DNA of 64,000 bases from Anastrepha obliqua (taxonomy: Eukaryota; Arthropoda; Insecta; Diptera; Tephritidae): positions 47,642,501 to 47,706,500 of the forward strand of contig NC_072896.1 of the NCBI RefSeq assembly GCF_027943255.1, written 5' to 3'. Positions 1 to 10,345 of this stretch are shown here, in pieces. Made by a program: the position numbers and the translations under genes. The notes below the pieces were generated by a model. The model was not told the origin of the DNA. It saw nothing but the letters and a program-made list of their open reading frames with translations, and searched no databases. Each line of letters begins with the position of its first letter. Within the stretch, counting starts at the first letter, position 1.

Positions 1-810
1 TCGCATAGGTTACTTTTCTTGACTTTCCAACCCCAAATACTTTTGTAGTACAAATATAGCAGTCCGTTGAATGGCAAGTTGGTTCCCTCCTCTTCATTGG
101 TGTAATAAATTTCATATGTCGCCTAAATAGATAGTTTAAGAATCATATGTACATATGACAGAATCATATGTACATATGCTACTATTTGTAGGGTACTTAA
201 GTTTTACTATATGGATATATTTACTTGAATGCTTGTAACTTTTGTATTAGTTCATCGAATTTGTTTAATCAAAGTTTATTTTGTTTGTAATAAAACAGAG
301 CTTAGAGTGAAAACAAAAAATACACGAAAAAGTAAAAAGTTTTCGAGATCCTTTCTCTCAAAGTACAAATTTTTTTATATTTTTACTAAAAAAATTTAAA
401 AAATCCGTTATGATAGTTCGTTATCTTTGAATCTGCAGGGCCTAGCAAAAAGTGTTTTACACACAGTTTATAGGAAATTTTATTACCTTTTAAAAGCTTT
501 AAACGGTTTTGGAATCGCTCAATTCGTTTTCGAGATATATATGATTAAGTGGGCCCAATTTTTTGTTTTTTTGAAATAACGGTAATTCGTAAATATCTCA
601 AAAACGTTACCATAGAATAAAAAATAACCTTGATTTTCGGAATCAGACGGTGATTTTACATAGGAATTTCATAACGGCGTCTCTGGTGCAGAAAAAAAGT
701 TGAAATTTGTGATCCAGTGTTATTAACGATATGGAAAGAAGGTAAAGAGAAGCAATAGTAATTGCCTAAGTGGATAGTTAGAGGAAGTCTGTAAACGACA
801 TCTACTGAGG
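1..810. other. AT-rich intergenic DNA, no gene seen
   Basis: No convincing reading frame or transposon domain is visible. The 300-720 stretch is rich in A/T runs and in short phrases such as TTTTCGAGATAT that also occur inside the inverted-repeat elements near 30 kb, so it may be old mobile DNA. The only ORF beside it (811-1047) has no recognisable domain. Confidence 0.5.
139..178. repeat. Two direct 19-bp repeats, each a palindrome
   Basis: The unit AGAATCATATGTACATATG occurs at 139-157 and again at 160-178, separated by 2 bp. Each unit contains the self-complementary core CATATGTACATATG. It is probably a local slippage product in CATA-rich DNA, and no function is implied. Confidence 0.7.
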
Positions 811-1052
811 TTGCAGAAAATTATGGTAATACGCATGAGAGATTCCATTACCTGTACATTTTATAATAAGCAACAGACCAAAACGTATATGGACACACGG
901 AAGCAATTGGGAGTATCAGGTATGTGGGTGAACTCGATCTTTAATTACGAATTGGGAGTTAAGTTCGAAAAAGTAGATAATATATTTATAATATATGTAA
1001 ACTATTTATTAAGCCAGTTCCAAATATTCTCAATTGGAATGAATTAAATCCA

Positions 1053-1475
1053 TTATTTTTGCGTAAAACTTTTGCGCAAATAGCTTAAAACCCTTTTATG
1101 GCCGAACTTTTGCACCTGGGTAATACTATGACTACTAACATGCCGGTCAACTTCGATTATTTCAACATTTTCTTTAACATCAAAAATGTCTGATTGGAAT
1201 CGACAAAACCAAAATTGCATGTAATTAGCTATTACAGTCTCGGGACCATAAACACCATTCACAATTTCAGCGGCCCGCCTTGCCATTTCGCCTTTATCAA
1301 AGAAAGACTGTAAATGCACTGAATTTTCTCTTTGTTGACTTCCATTGTTAACACCCTATAACTCACATCCGAATGGAACAAACAAAAAACAGCAAAAGAA
1401 TTTTTTTTAGTGTAAAATGTCACCTATGTAGACGACGAGCATTAACTTTAAATTATTAAAATTCTAAAATTATGT
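1053..1475 (-). mobile_element. Mariner transposon remnant, 5' end and transposase N-terminus
   Basis: On the minus strand the start codon is probably at 1345 (MEVNKEKIQ). After a frameshift, the frame 1319-1053 reads through the N-terminal helix-turn-helix region of a mariner transposase, with phrases such as AAEIVNGVYGPETVIANY, FWFCRFQSDIFDVKENV and IIEVDRHVSSHSITQ. A deletion joins FDVK to the EIIEVDRHVSS segment, so part of the DNA-binding domain is lost, and the catalytic domain is absent. The leader upstream of the ATG (1346-1475) recurs at 7286-7470 and at 25540-25680, which identifies it as the 5' end of this mariner family. It is inactive. Confidence 0.75.
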
Positions 1476-1504
1476 TAATAGGACCAAAGGGCTGATTTTT
1501 ATTT

Positions 1505-2160
1505 CATTTGCAAATTTACAATTGAGCAGGTCAATTCTGTCTATAACATCGTTAGAGAAGCGCTAGAAAAGAGAGAATACTGCGCAGCTGTCTTTTAGAC
1601 ATATCACAAGCATTTAATAAAGTCTGGCATCCAAGCTCAAAATGAATCTGCCTCACTGCTATTACAAGTTGCTAAAATCATACCTAAACCTAAACCTTTT
1701 TGTAAAAATTAACAAATAAGTTACTAGTCTACACGAAATTGCGGCAGGCGTGCTTCAAGGGAATGTTCTGGGGCCGGTCCTATACACTTTATTTACCGCT
1801 GATCTGCTCTTGACACAAGGCACACACTCAGCTGCATATGCAGACTTTACAGTTTTAATGACCAAAAATGATCTTGTCTCCATTGCTTTATCTCTACTGC
1901 TGCAGAACTTCGACAAAGTCAGTACTGATTGAACAAGTGGCGTATAAAAGCCGACCCAACCTAATCAGTACAGATAACTTTCGCATTCCGCAAAGACTCG
2001 TGTTCGCCAGTAGCTTTAAATCACTGCTAAGTACCTCAAGCTGATCAGGGAAAATACCTGGGTATTCAACTCGATAGAAGATCAACATAGCTTCCACATA
2101 TATTCTTGAAGCGTAAGCAACTAGGCTTAAAACTTCACTCAATTTACTGGCTACTCAATC
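1505..2160 (+). pseudogene. Jockey-like non-LTR retrotransposon, reverse transcriptase fragment
   Basis: Reading across frameshifts and stops on the plus strand gives diagnostic reverse-transcriptase phrases: CAAVFLDISQAF near 1580-1610, GVLQGNVLGPVLYTLFTAD at 1748-1806, a decayed catalytic box where YADD has become YADF near 1836-1848, and KYLGIQLDRR near 2050-2080. The order and spacing match the finger-palm part of a Jockey-clade reverse transcriptase. In-frame stops and the lost catalytic aspartate show a dead, 5'-truncated copy. Which Jockey family it belongs to cannot be decided from this fragment. Confidence 0.75.
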
Positions 2161-2879
2161 AAAAATCTGCATTATCACTGGATAACAAAGTCATAAATAT
2201 GATTTAATTTATGATATTATAAATTAGTATAATTTAATTTAATAAATAACACCGACTTACCGCGTAGCTCTTACGCACACTGCTTTAAATTTAATAAAAT
2301 AAAATATGCTTTTGGCATCGCCAAGGTTGCAAACTGGGCAGGTCACGAGAAATATTTTTACAAGTTCTTGCGTTAAGGTTGAGGAGGCCACCTATTGGTC
2401 GAAAAATTTAACTTATGGCATGAGCAGAGCAATCGTCATTAAAATATGGCACATTTAATGGTGTGATTTTGTATCAGAAGCATTTTTTTCGAATGAACAA
2501 AATGAATTCTTTTTCAATGAGTTTATTTAGTAGTGTTTATTTAGTACTGCATTATATAAGCGAAGAAAATTCTGATAATGGCAACATGTCAAGCTAGCAT
2601 GTAGAGCTTCTTCCATTGTTTTACCCAGTAAGCCCCTAATTTAATCGATTCTTCAGCAATGATACGAGAAGGCCTTGGTGTTTGTAGGCTTAAGCACCGC
2701 GCCATAAGACATGTGTTGGCGGAGGGTGAATAAAAATTGCGGCAATAATCCGATTTCGAGGTGTATTATGTAGAGGAGTATTGGACGGCAAAAAGATTAC
2801 TGCTCTACTCTCTGTAGGACTCGAAAAATGTGCCTAGGATCAACATATTTTTCATCCGTGAAGGCAATTGCTGGCAAAA

Positions 2880-3042
2880 GGTGAATGGCTTGTTAAAACT
2901 CGTGACGACGTGCATTATGAATTATGTAAAATGATATATTCGACTCGAGATACATAGCACTGGCAATACAATGAACTCTAGGGTCTAACTAAGTAAGGTC
3001 TTTTAACAGACCAGCCAGCACTACCTAACTTAACCAACAATA
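2880..3042 (+). mobile_element. Non-LTR retrotransposon 3' end
   Basis: The sequence around the phrases ACATAGCACTGGCAATACAA and CAGCACTACCTAACTTAACC closely matches the end of the RNase H-bearing LINE at 16,480-16,596, and in reverse orientation 46,201-46,300. Only the C-terminal tail and 3' UTR of the LINE are left, and no coding domain is readable here. Confidence 0.65.
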
Positions 3043-3089
3043 AAGTTGTTATATTCATTAAATAAAGTTCTATATTCATTATTCGTCAA

Positions 3090-3405
3090 CTTTGGTGGTT
3101 GAGAACACTTTTATTATTCTTAAAATATTCTCCATGATGATCAATACATTTTTGAATTCGTTTGAACCAATTTTCGAAGTACTTTGTCCAGGAACACAGC
3201 TTTGTTACCGCAAGGTGGTCATGGAAAATCTTATTCATGCTCGTCATACTAATGTCCACGGATGCCTCAATCTCACGGTGTGTGACATGACGATCTTACT
3301 CAATCATTTCGCGTACAACATAGGTATTTTCATTTTGGAGTGCCTTCCCAGAATTCGGCGGGCACCAGTTTTTACGGTGCTAAAGGATAGTGCTTGCTAG
3401 CTTTA
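3090..3405 (-). mobile_element. Mariner transposase remnant, internally deleted
   Basis: On the minus strand one frame reads FHDHLAVTKLCSW, typical of the end of the mariner DNA-binding domain. It is joined directly to KYFENWFKRIQKCIDHHGEYF, typical of the transposase C-terminus. Another frame upstream carries traces of the preceding helix-turn-helix. The whole DDD catalytic core is missing, so this is a deletion derivative. The overlapping 102-codon plus-strand frame is a shadow of this element. Confidence 0.65.
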
Positions 3406-4915
3406 TAATAATGCATCATGATGCCATGAATCGTAATTAAAATTATATTTTTAGTAATTTAACTGATTTAAAAAAAGCATCACTAAATTAAAATAAACTG
3501 CTAATTAAGGCGTTTAGTGCAAAACGTTTATAGTAACGTCTGAGCCAAAATAAAATAATTTAATTGATCGGCGCCACGAGCCGTCAACACAATCAGATTG
3601 AGCAACAACTGATTTAAATCAATTATTCAAATTTATTGAATTCAAATTTATTGTATGCAAATATGTCCATATATGTATGTATATGTATATGTATATACAT
3701 ATGTGCACGTATGTATGTATGCACGTATAGTCAATTAATAGCCATTGCAATCAAATTCTGATTTTAATGGAAAGTGTTAATAAATTGACACTTTATTTTG
3801 TATGCCGGACGAATATTGAATTAAACTGTGAGGTTCTATTCATAGTCTATATGTATTTTTGCACCAAAAGAAATTCATAATAAAACTGAATAGAAATATA
3901 AGTAAAACGCTTTTTGAGCATAAATAGTCAATTGCGTTGACCGAAAATTATTCGATAAATGTGCATAAAAATATGCCTATATATTTCACTTACGAATTCC
4001 AAAAATTATTTCAATTGATTAAGTGTGAAAACAGATCTTCAAAGAATGAATATGTATGTCCGTATGTATGAATAAATAAACGTCTTAAGAGCTGTGACCG
4101 ACATGAAATATTTGTGGCGGCTGCATTCAAATCGGGGAAAAATAAAAATCAAAATTTTAAATTTAAATAAATAAGATGCACTCGGCTTCCAGTTAAAAGT
4201 AAGTCGAAAAATATTTACACATGAATAACGTCACGTACGAGTAAAAAAGGCGTAAAACCGCACTGGAAATCTTCGGCCATATATGTATAGTACATACTCG
4301 TACATGCGAGTATTTATTTGTGTGTGTTGGTGCATGTAAATGAACGCGCTGGTGACCATTTCAGGAAGTTGCAGCTAAAAACTGCTTCTCAAAACAATTA
4401 ACTGAGAATTATTTTTATGCGAAAACAACAAGAACTCCTTTGTTTCGTTTCTCCTTAAGAAGCTCTCTTCCTCTTACGTAATAATATCCACATTTGTATG
4501 GGCAAAAATTTCGGATATATGAGCGTATACATACATATGTATATGACCATATGTGGACGTTCATACTCACGCATGCAGACATACATATGTGAATAGGTAT
4601 AAATGCATTCGCAACTTGTTCCTGAACTTTACTAATTTTTGTTACACTTTATTGCACTTGATTACATTGAAAATTTCGATTGAAGTTCAGTGACTAATTT
4701 TTCATGAAAATTAACCAGTTATTGGTTTATTTTATGACTTCACTGTTTGAATAAATAATTTAGATTGCGTTTGACAAAAAAAAACATTCAAAAAAGCTTA
4801 TTATATCTAAAAACTCATTTAGTCGCTTCTAGTTGATCATAAAACCGTTAATAAAAATCGTACAATAAAACCATACTTGTATTTAATTTTTAATCTCTAA
4901 CTTCCAAATGCCAAC
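3406..4915. other. AT-rich intergenic DNA with TATG/CATA microsatellites
   Basis: No gene is supported. The stretch contains imperfect (TATG)n tracts near 3,660-3,725 and 4,510-4,590. No transposase or reverse transcriptase phrases were found in any frame. Confidence 0.5.
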
Positions 4916-5033
4916 TTTACCGGTCTGGCATAGAATAGACAGACACAGATCTAGGTCCCTCATCTAACTTGGCTGAGCTTCTTCCATTGACGCAGTACTT
5001 GGTGTCATCACTGGGGACACAACCTAACCTAAC
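4916..5033 (+). mobile_element. Short LINE 3' tail ending in CCTAACCTAAC
   Basis: A small GC-richer patch ends in CAACCTAACCTAACTTC, the same terminal motif seen at the ends of other LINE fragments in this window. The body is too short for a domain call, so assignment rests on the tail alone. Confidence 0.4.
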
Positions 5034-5099
5034 TTCTACATACATATGCAAATTTATTTTTTATAAAAAAAATCCATTCTATTTGCCGTTATACAACAT

Positions 5100-5440
5100 T
5101 CTTCCCGCTTTTTCACTCCACTCGGGAGCATAGGACCTCGGCAAGACTCAGTCTTGCGTTGGTTTCGTTAATCTATTTTTTGCCTTCTGGCAGGGTAGGT
5201 GATTAGCCTGCCGCTACCAGTCCTAAATAGTGGGAATGCCCACCTGTCGTTGCTTAGGAACAACGTCTTCTAATTGTTTAGATCGACATCTGTGTTTCAC
5301 ATTTTTCTGTCAGAAGGGTCACACAGATGGTTGAGGACTTCGCTAAATTTTGGTGTGTCTACGCTATTACCGCGATTGTCCGCTTCCTCTTGCTGACGCC
5401 ACTGGTTTTTCAAATCTGTCCACTACGGATTGGTGAGTTA
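5100..5440. repeat. GC-richer island, probable transposon-derived repeat
   Basis: This stretch stands out from its very AT-rich surroundings by base composition and has sharp edges into AT-rich DNA. No open frame of useful length or transposase/RT motif is visible on either strand. It may be a LINE 3' UTR or another repeat, but I cannot name it. Confidence 0.3.
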
Positions 5441-6240
5441 ATTTTCTTTTATTATAAAATAATATAAATTTTTATACATACAAAAGTTTGATAGAAGAAA
5501 ACAAAAAAAAAAGGAATACTAAAAAAATTCAAACTCATTCAGTACAGCTTGGTCCGTTACGTATTTAAAACTGAACCTTCAAAGTTCTGTCCACAAGCTA
5601 CTGTGCTTTATAAAACTCCTGAAGTTTCGGCTGAAATTTCGATTAGCTCATTAGAATTACTTTCATAATCTGCTAGTTTCATCAGCATTGAAAACTTGGC
5701 CAACAACATAAGTCTCTGAAGCGATAGCTTTCATTAAGGCTGATGTAAACTTTTTTGCTGATTCTTGATCTGCTGATGATCACTCTCTCACTCGTAGAAG
5801 GAATTACCTTTTAAAAAGCTATTTACTCTGCAATTACTACATATTCGCTTACCAACGGCTCTTCATTTTTTATCTCTCTTCCTCTTCATGGTTCTGGCAC
5901 CACCAGGTTTTTTTTTTGTGCTTCATTTCCCGGCACTGTTTGCTGAAATCAGGTTTCTTATTGTACTTTCATTCTTTTTGGATGGCTTCATCGTTGAGCT
6001 TTTCCCTTTTTGATACAAGAGGTTATTTTTTGTTGTATAGAAACAGAAAAAAAACACAGAAGAAGAATATTAAGTAAATCGTGCAAAAAAATGTAAACAA
6101 GAAGTTTTGGGAGATATTAAAAAAGCGGGTAAAGATACGTGTAAAAAAACCATGTAAATAAAGGTTCAAATGAGTATTGTATGTACTTACATATCTACTA
6201 TATAGGCATGTATTATATAAAGTTTGTTTTCCCAGATGTA
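5441..6240. other. AT-rich intergenic DNA, no gene seen
   Basis: Contains A/T runs and several scattered short frames without any recognisable domain. Confidence 0.4.
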
Positions 6241-6969
6241 CAGGGCCCGGCACTTGAAGTGTAAGCAATTAAAAAGGCCATACTTTTAGTTTGGAAAATT
6301 ACTTTTATTCAATTCAAAGTAAAAATTGTGTGAAAATAATACAAAATTAATCAATTTGGTTTTGTTCGATATGACCACCTTTTGCCTTGACTATTGCCTT
6401 GAGACGGTCCAGAAACGAATCGTAAGCTGCCCGAATGTGACTTGTAGCTATTTTAGCCCACTCGCGAGCTATGGATTTTTTCAGCGCCTCGAGATCGGTT
6501 AATCTTTTAGTTCGGACCTTGCTCTCCAAAACGGCTCAATGAGAATGGCCATGCGGAATGTGGTTTTTTAGCCATTCTTGGTTCACTCGAGCGTTGTGAG
6601 ACGGCGCGATGAAAACGATTGGAGAGTGCCCATCTGCGGTTACAGCGTCCCAAACGATTTCTGTGGCGAGTGCTGAATCCTGGTGGCCAATCGATGACTC
6701 AAATTCGCGTATGAACGATCGGTCAAATAAACCCCATCGTTTTGGGAGTTTACGAATTGCTCACTTCGTCGGTGATTTCGGTCAAGTCGCTTCTTCACTT
6801 TTTGAACCATTTCATATGACGTTGCAGTCTTTTGATGACCACATCCACGACGTTTCGGGATGCTACCAGTATCATTGTAACGAGTAATGGTGCGATAAAC
6901 AAAAACTTTATTTACTTTAAGGTGCTCGAGCTCACAAACAATCGCTGGCTGTGACCTTCCAGCCAAATA
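6241..6969 (-). mobile_element. maT-like Tc1/mariner transposon, 5'-truncated and deleted
   Basis: The right terminal repeat (CAGGGCCCGGCACTTGAAGT at 6241) sits after a TA. The same end, inverted, closes the copy at 17,981. The minus strand carries a transposase in pieces: 6966-6640 starts with a helix-turn-helix (AGRSQPAIVCELEHLKVNK, then RRGCGHQKTA) and jumps straight to EQFVNSQNDGVYLTDRSY of the catalytic domain. 6529-6347 holds the C-terminus (TSHIRAAYDSFLDRLKAIV, then KGGHIE). The region of the second and third catalytic aspartates is destroyed. The element is cut on its 5' side by the insertion at 6970. The maT (DD37D) label comes from overall similarity as remembered; the catalytic spacing cannot be counted here. 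Confidence 0.75.
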
Positions 6970-7284
6970 AAGGGTGGTTAAGTTTCAAGGGCCGGTGTTG
7001 ATTTTGAATAAATACAATTTTTTTAGGAAATTATTGTAATTTCTCTTTATTATAAAAATATTGGTATAGCTCAATTACGGCCTCGGCGGCACACTTCCAT
7101 CCGATGGTCCAAATTTTCGATGACGCTGAGGCATAATTGAGGTTCTATGCCGTTAATGTGCCGAATTATCTCATCGACGTACAACTTTTCTTTCAAATAA
7201 CCCCAAAGAAAGAAGTCCAACGGTGTCGTTGACGTTTAGGTGTGATACACATTCAACATCGGCCCTTGAAATTTGACCACCCTT
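6970..7284 (-). mobile_element. 315-bp deletion derivative of a DD41D rosa-like mariner
   Basis: Both ends are present and inverted: AAGGGTGGTTAAGTTTCAAG at 6970 and its imperfect complement ending at 7284. The body matches the longer copy at 20,387-21,247: 3' UTR, C-terminus and then a deletion that jumps to the 5' end. A TA lies on the left; the right TA is gone and the sequence runs straight into a mariner 5' end. It was inserted into the maT-like element to its left. Confidence 0.8.
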
Positions 7285-7285
7285 C

Positions 7286-7470
7286 GTTGTTGACTTCCAT
7301 TGTTAACACCCTGTAATTCACATCCGAATAGAAGAAACAAAAAACAGCAGAATAATTTTTAGTGTGAAATGTCACCTTGACAACGACCTTAAACTTTAAA
7401 TTGTTTAATCGATATTTTACGAGATATCGATCATTACTGTCGTCTACCGAGAAAATATTTGATGTGCGTC
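7286..7470 (-). mobile_element. Mariner 5' end (second copy of the 1,345-1,475 leader)
   Basis: Beginning with GTTGACTTCCATTGTTAACA the sequence follows the mariner leader seen at 1,335-1,475 base for base with scattered changes. It continues to a probable terminal repeat around TGTCGTCTACCGAGAAAATA. Only the first codons of the transposase (minus strand, ATG near 7,302) are left. Confidence 0.65.
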
Positions 7471-8735
7471 TGGAAGTTAGATTAGAAATGGATACTTACT
7501 ATTAGTGGCTGCTATGAGAAGCCTTTTGCAGAAATCAGTTAAATGATCTGTTTGGTAATAGTATTTAAATAATATAATATCGTGTATGGCTTGTCAGTAG
7601 GCAATCGGATGAAGAGGTTAATGTACGTATTGGCATTGAGATTAGTGAGATGTATGGAGGCTAGGTTACATCATCAGATATGATCGAATTATATCAGCAC
7701 AAGAAATTACTCGCTTAAGTAGATAAACAAACAAATCTTACATGGAAATCGTAAGTTGATAAGGGTGATAGTGAGTTTTGCATTGAGCGCTTCGTGATAA
7801 TAAATATATCATTATAACACATAATGTTTTTATAAGAAAAACTTTACTTTTCTAATGACACATTTCTACTCTCACTAATAGCTGTATTTAGCGTGCTGCA
7901 CGAACGAACTTCCAATGCACGAGCGGGCTCAGTTAACATTTTCGGTCGTGAATTTTCACATACCGTACAGTTCTCCAGCACTTAATCTTAGAGTTCGTAC
8001 ATACATACATACATATAAGCTGTGTGATCGACGGCGAAAATCATATACTTGTAGAAAAAGCTCTAAATACACGTAGATACAATTACTAGTATTATTCGTA
8101 CATTATTATTACCATTACAGCTTAAAAAAGTAAAGTCAAATGCGGAAAATACAGAATAAACAATTTTCATTGAAGTTGATGCGGTGACAATTTTTCTAGT
8201 AATGCTATTATCAACAATTGTTATTATAAGACATTGTTTTGGCAGAATATACATTTTGTTATATTGTATATGTAAATAGAAAAATATGTTTCTCTGAAAC
8301 AATTTCTATTATAACAGGTGGGAAAATTGATGTTGCATTATGTAAATATTAGGAACATGCGCTTATTCGATTATCCGAGTAAGTTCATTAATCGATTATT
8401 CCTTTAATCCATCATTCAAATAGCCAATATTCTAATTTTCAAAGCTCCAACCGGAATAATTTAAAAACATTTTATTAGAAAAATTATTAAATTTCTTAAT
8501 CCTTTCTAATTCTTACCTACCCTAATTCTTAATCCTATACCTTATTGTATTGGTAACTTATGTATATCTAACTACTTTTAAAGAAATCACTGCTCTGTTG
8601 TTGAATAGTTTTTGACGCGAAATTTTTATTTCATATCCATTTAAGCTACATAATTGTAAATTATTATTCTATATTAGCGTTGGTTTGTTTCAGACTTTAC
8701 TGATCCTTATAGGTTAAGGTATTATACACTTCGCT
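7471..8735. other. Intergenic DNA, no gene seen
   Basis: No recognisable domain in any frame. The 79-codon minus-strand frame at 8,063-8,302 is low complexity and unsupported. Confidence 0.4.
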
Positions 8736-8739
8736 ATTA

Positions 8740-8922
8740 TACGCTCATGCGGTCTAAGTTGGAATACGACTTGAACGCTTTCAAAAGATCTTTGCTCGTT
8801 TAGGTCTTAGATCTTTGAAGTATGAGGTTCCAATTTCTTCTTATAACTCTAGGTGCTTACTATTAGGTTTAAAGTCATTAGATAGTAGAAGGATTCTTCT
8901 CATTCTCGTGAACATAACTTAG
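8740..8922 (+). pseudogene. Non-LTR retrotransposon C-terminal fragment
   Basis: From 8,776 an open frame runs 48 codons to a TAG at 8,920-8,922 and reads RFQKIFARLGLRSLKYEVPI followed by SRCLLLGLKSLDSRRILLIL. This is the segment after the reverse transcriptase of many insect LINEs, where the thumb region is followed by an L-x-SLxxRR block. A frameshifted stretch just upstream gives RSKLEYDLNAF, the expected preceding sequence. The next part of the same domain, from another copy, is at 58,320-58,663. Confidence 0.65.
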
Positions 8923-8984
8923 CACAAAAAAATCTTTATATCATTTTGAAAAAAGAACAAAGCAAAAATTTTTACGTGCCTACC

Positions 8985-9180
8985 ATTCAATTGGATCGAA
9001 GTTCGAAACTCATTGTGGAGACGAAACACCGAATTGATAGAAAAGATTTGTTTTCTAATAACAATCGCCTCTTGGCAGGCAAGAGCGAGCATCCACGTGT
9101 ATTTCTGCCATAAAAAAAGCTCCAACTAAAAACCTATTTGCCGTTCGCAGTTGCCATTAAACTGTAGGTCCCTCCATTTG
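8985..9180 (+). mobile_element. tRNA-derived SINE, degenerate copy
   Basis: The order of landmarks matches the full SINE at 12,355-12,632: a B-box-like GTTCGAAAC near 9,000, the CGCCTCTTGGCAGGCAA block, TATTTCTGCCAT, and finally AACTGTAGGTCCCTCCATTTG. It is decayed and lacks the A-box end and the AT tail. Confidence 0.65.
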
Positions 9181-9185
9181 TAAAT

Positions 9186-9744
9186 ACAATACTTATATTA
9201 ATTATAAAAAATGTATATGAATATATCAATGTAAAGGTAAATATAATTTTAATCCAATTTTTTTTTAAACGGAGTTACCATCTATTTAAAAAATAAACTT
9301 TAGTATTAAGTTACAATTTAATTAGAGGTTAGGATTTGGATATCAACTAAATGTGTTGAAAAGAATGAACAAAGATTTAATTAAAATTATTTTTGTATGA
9401 CGTTGCCATCTAACTCTTAAGGCGAAAATAGAAACTAACGGTTAAGTACTCATTTTATTGTGATTGGGAACGTTTAATAGAACAATTTTTTTTGAATGGT
9501 TAGCAACACCAGTTTTTAATTCAAAAATTATTGAAATTGCCTTATAATATCAAGCATAAATGTTCATCTACTTTTTTAAACTCTATTATCGAAAACGAAA
9601 AACCAATACTGATTTAAGAAGGTTATTTAAAAATATGTGTTATTACATATATAAGTTATATTTTACATATAAATATACATATTAAGTATTTCGTGTTATT
9701 CGCAAGCGATACGAGTACGTTTTAGCTCCATGAGAACTATCGAT
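9186..9744. other. AT-rich intergenic DNA, no gene seen
   Basis: Only short AT-rich tracts are visible; no domain and no inverted repeats stand out. Confidence 0.35.
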
Positions 9745-10345
9745 TATCGATAACTATGGTTTGACAGCTCAAATGGCAAACTGTGTTGACATTTCTGTTC
9801 AGTAAGATTTTGCAAGTCATTATGAATTATTTAACGCTTCCAAATTGTAGAAATTTACCTTGAAAAAAATAAATCTGCTCTCAACATTCCATTTTACGTG
9901 CGGGTTACACGTTGGCGACATCATCGATATTTATTTCTTTCGAAATGAGGAAGGAGCTGCCGTTACGAAGAATAGCGAGCGTTATTGAGCCATGTTGACT
10001 GAATTTTTGTTTTCAAAAAGGAATTAGTTAAACATCGACGACATTTGATCCCAGTAAGACGGCGCAACTTACTATATAGCGCGCTTGATTTATTGCAATA
10101 TTCAAGCCACCATTGATACCATACAGCCAGATTTACTGGGAAAAGTAGTCAAAAATTTGACTAATCGAATGGACCATGTAACTCATAGCCACGGCGGACA
10201 TATGCCAGATATTATATTAAAAAAAATAAATGCAATGAAATCATCTACCAGACCATAATAAAAACAAAAAAATCATTCCAACAATATTTCTGTTTTGTTT
10301 TTCAATTAAAGTTCTCAAGCTCTTAAAAAACATCCGATGCATCTA
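9745..10345 (+). mobile_element. Deleted mariner-like element, copy A
   Basis: The first ~100 bp (ATCGATAACTATGGTTTGAC) and the last ~100 bp match copy B at 12,325-13,050. Read across frameshifts, the middle gives catalytic-domain phrases YFFRNEEGAAVT, MLTEFLFSK and QDGAT-like remnants. Near the end it gives NRMDHVTHSHGGHMPDIILK, a typical mariner-superfamily C-terminus. Stops and frameshifts are frequent. The spacing looks most like the DD41D group, but the third aspartate region is missing. Confidence 0.65.
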
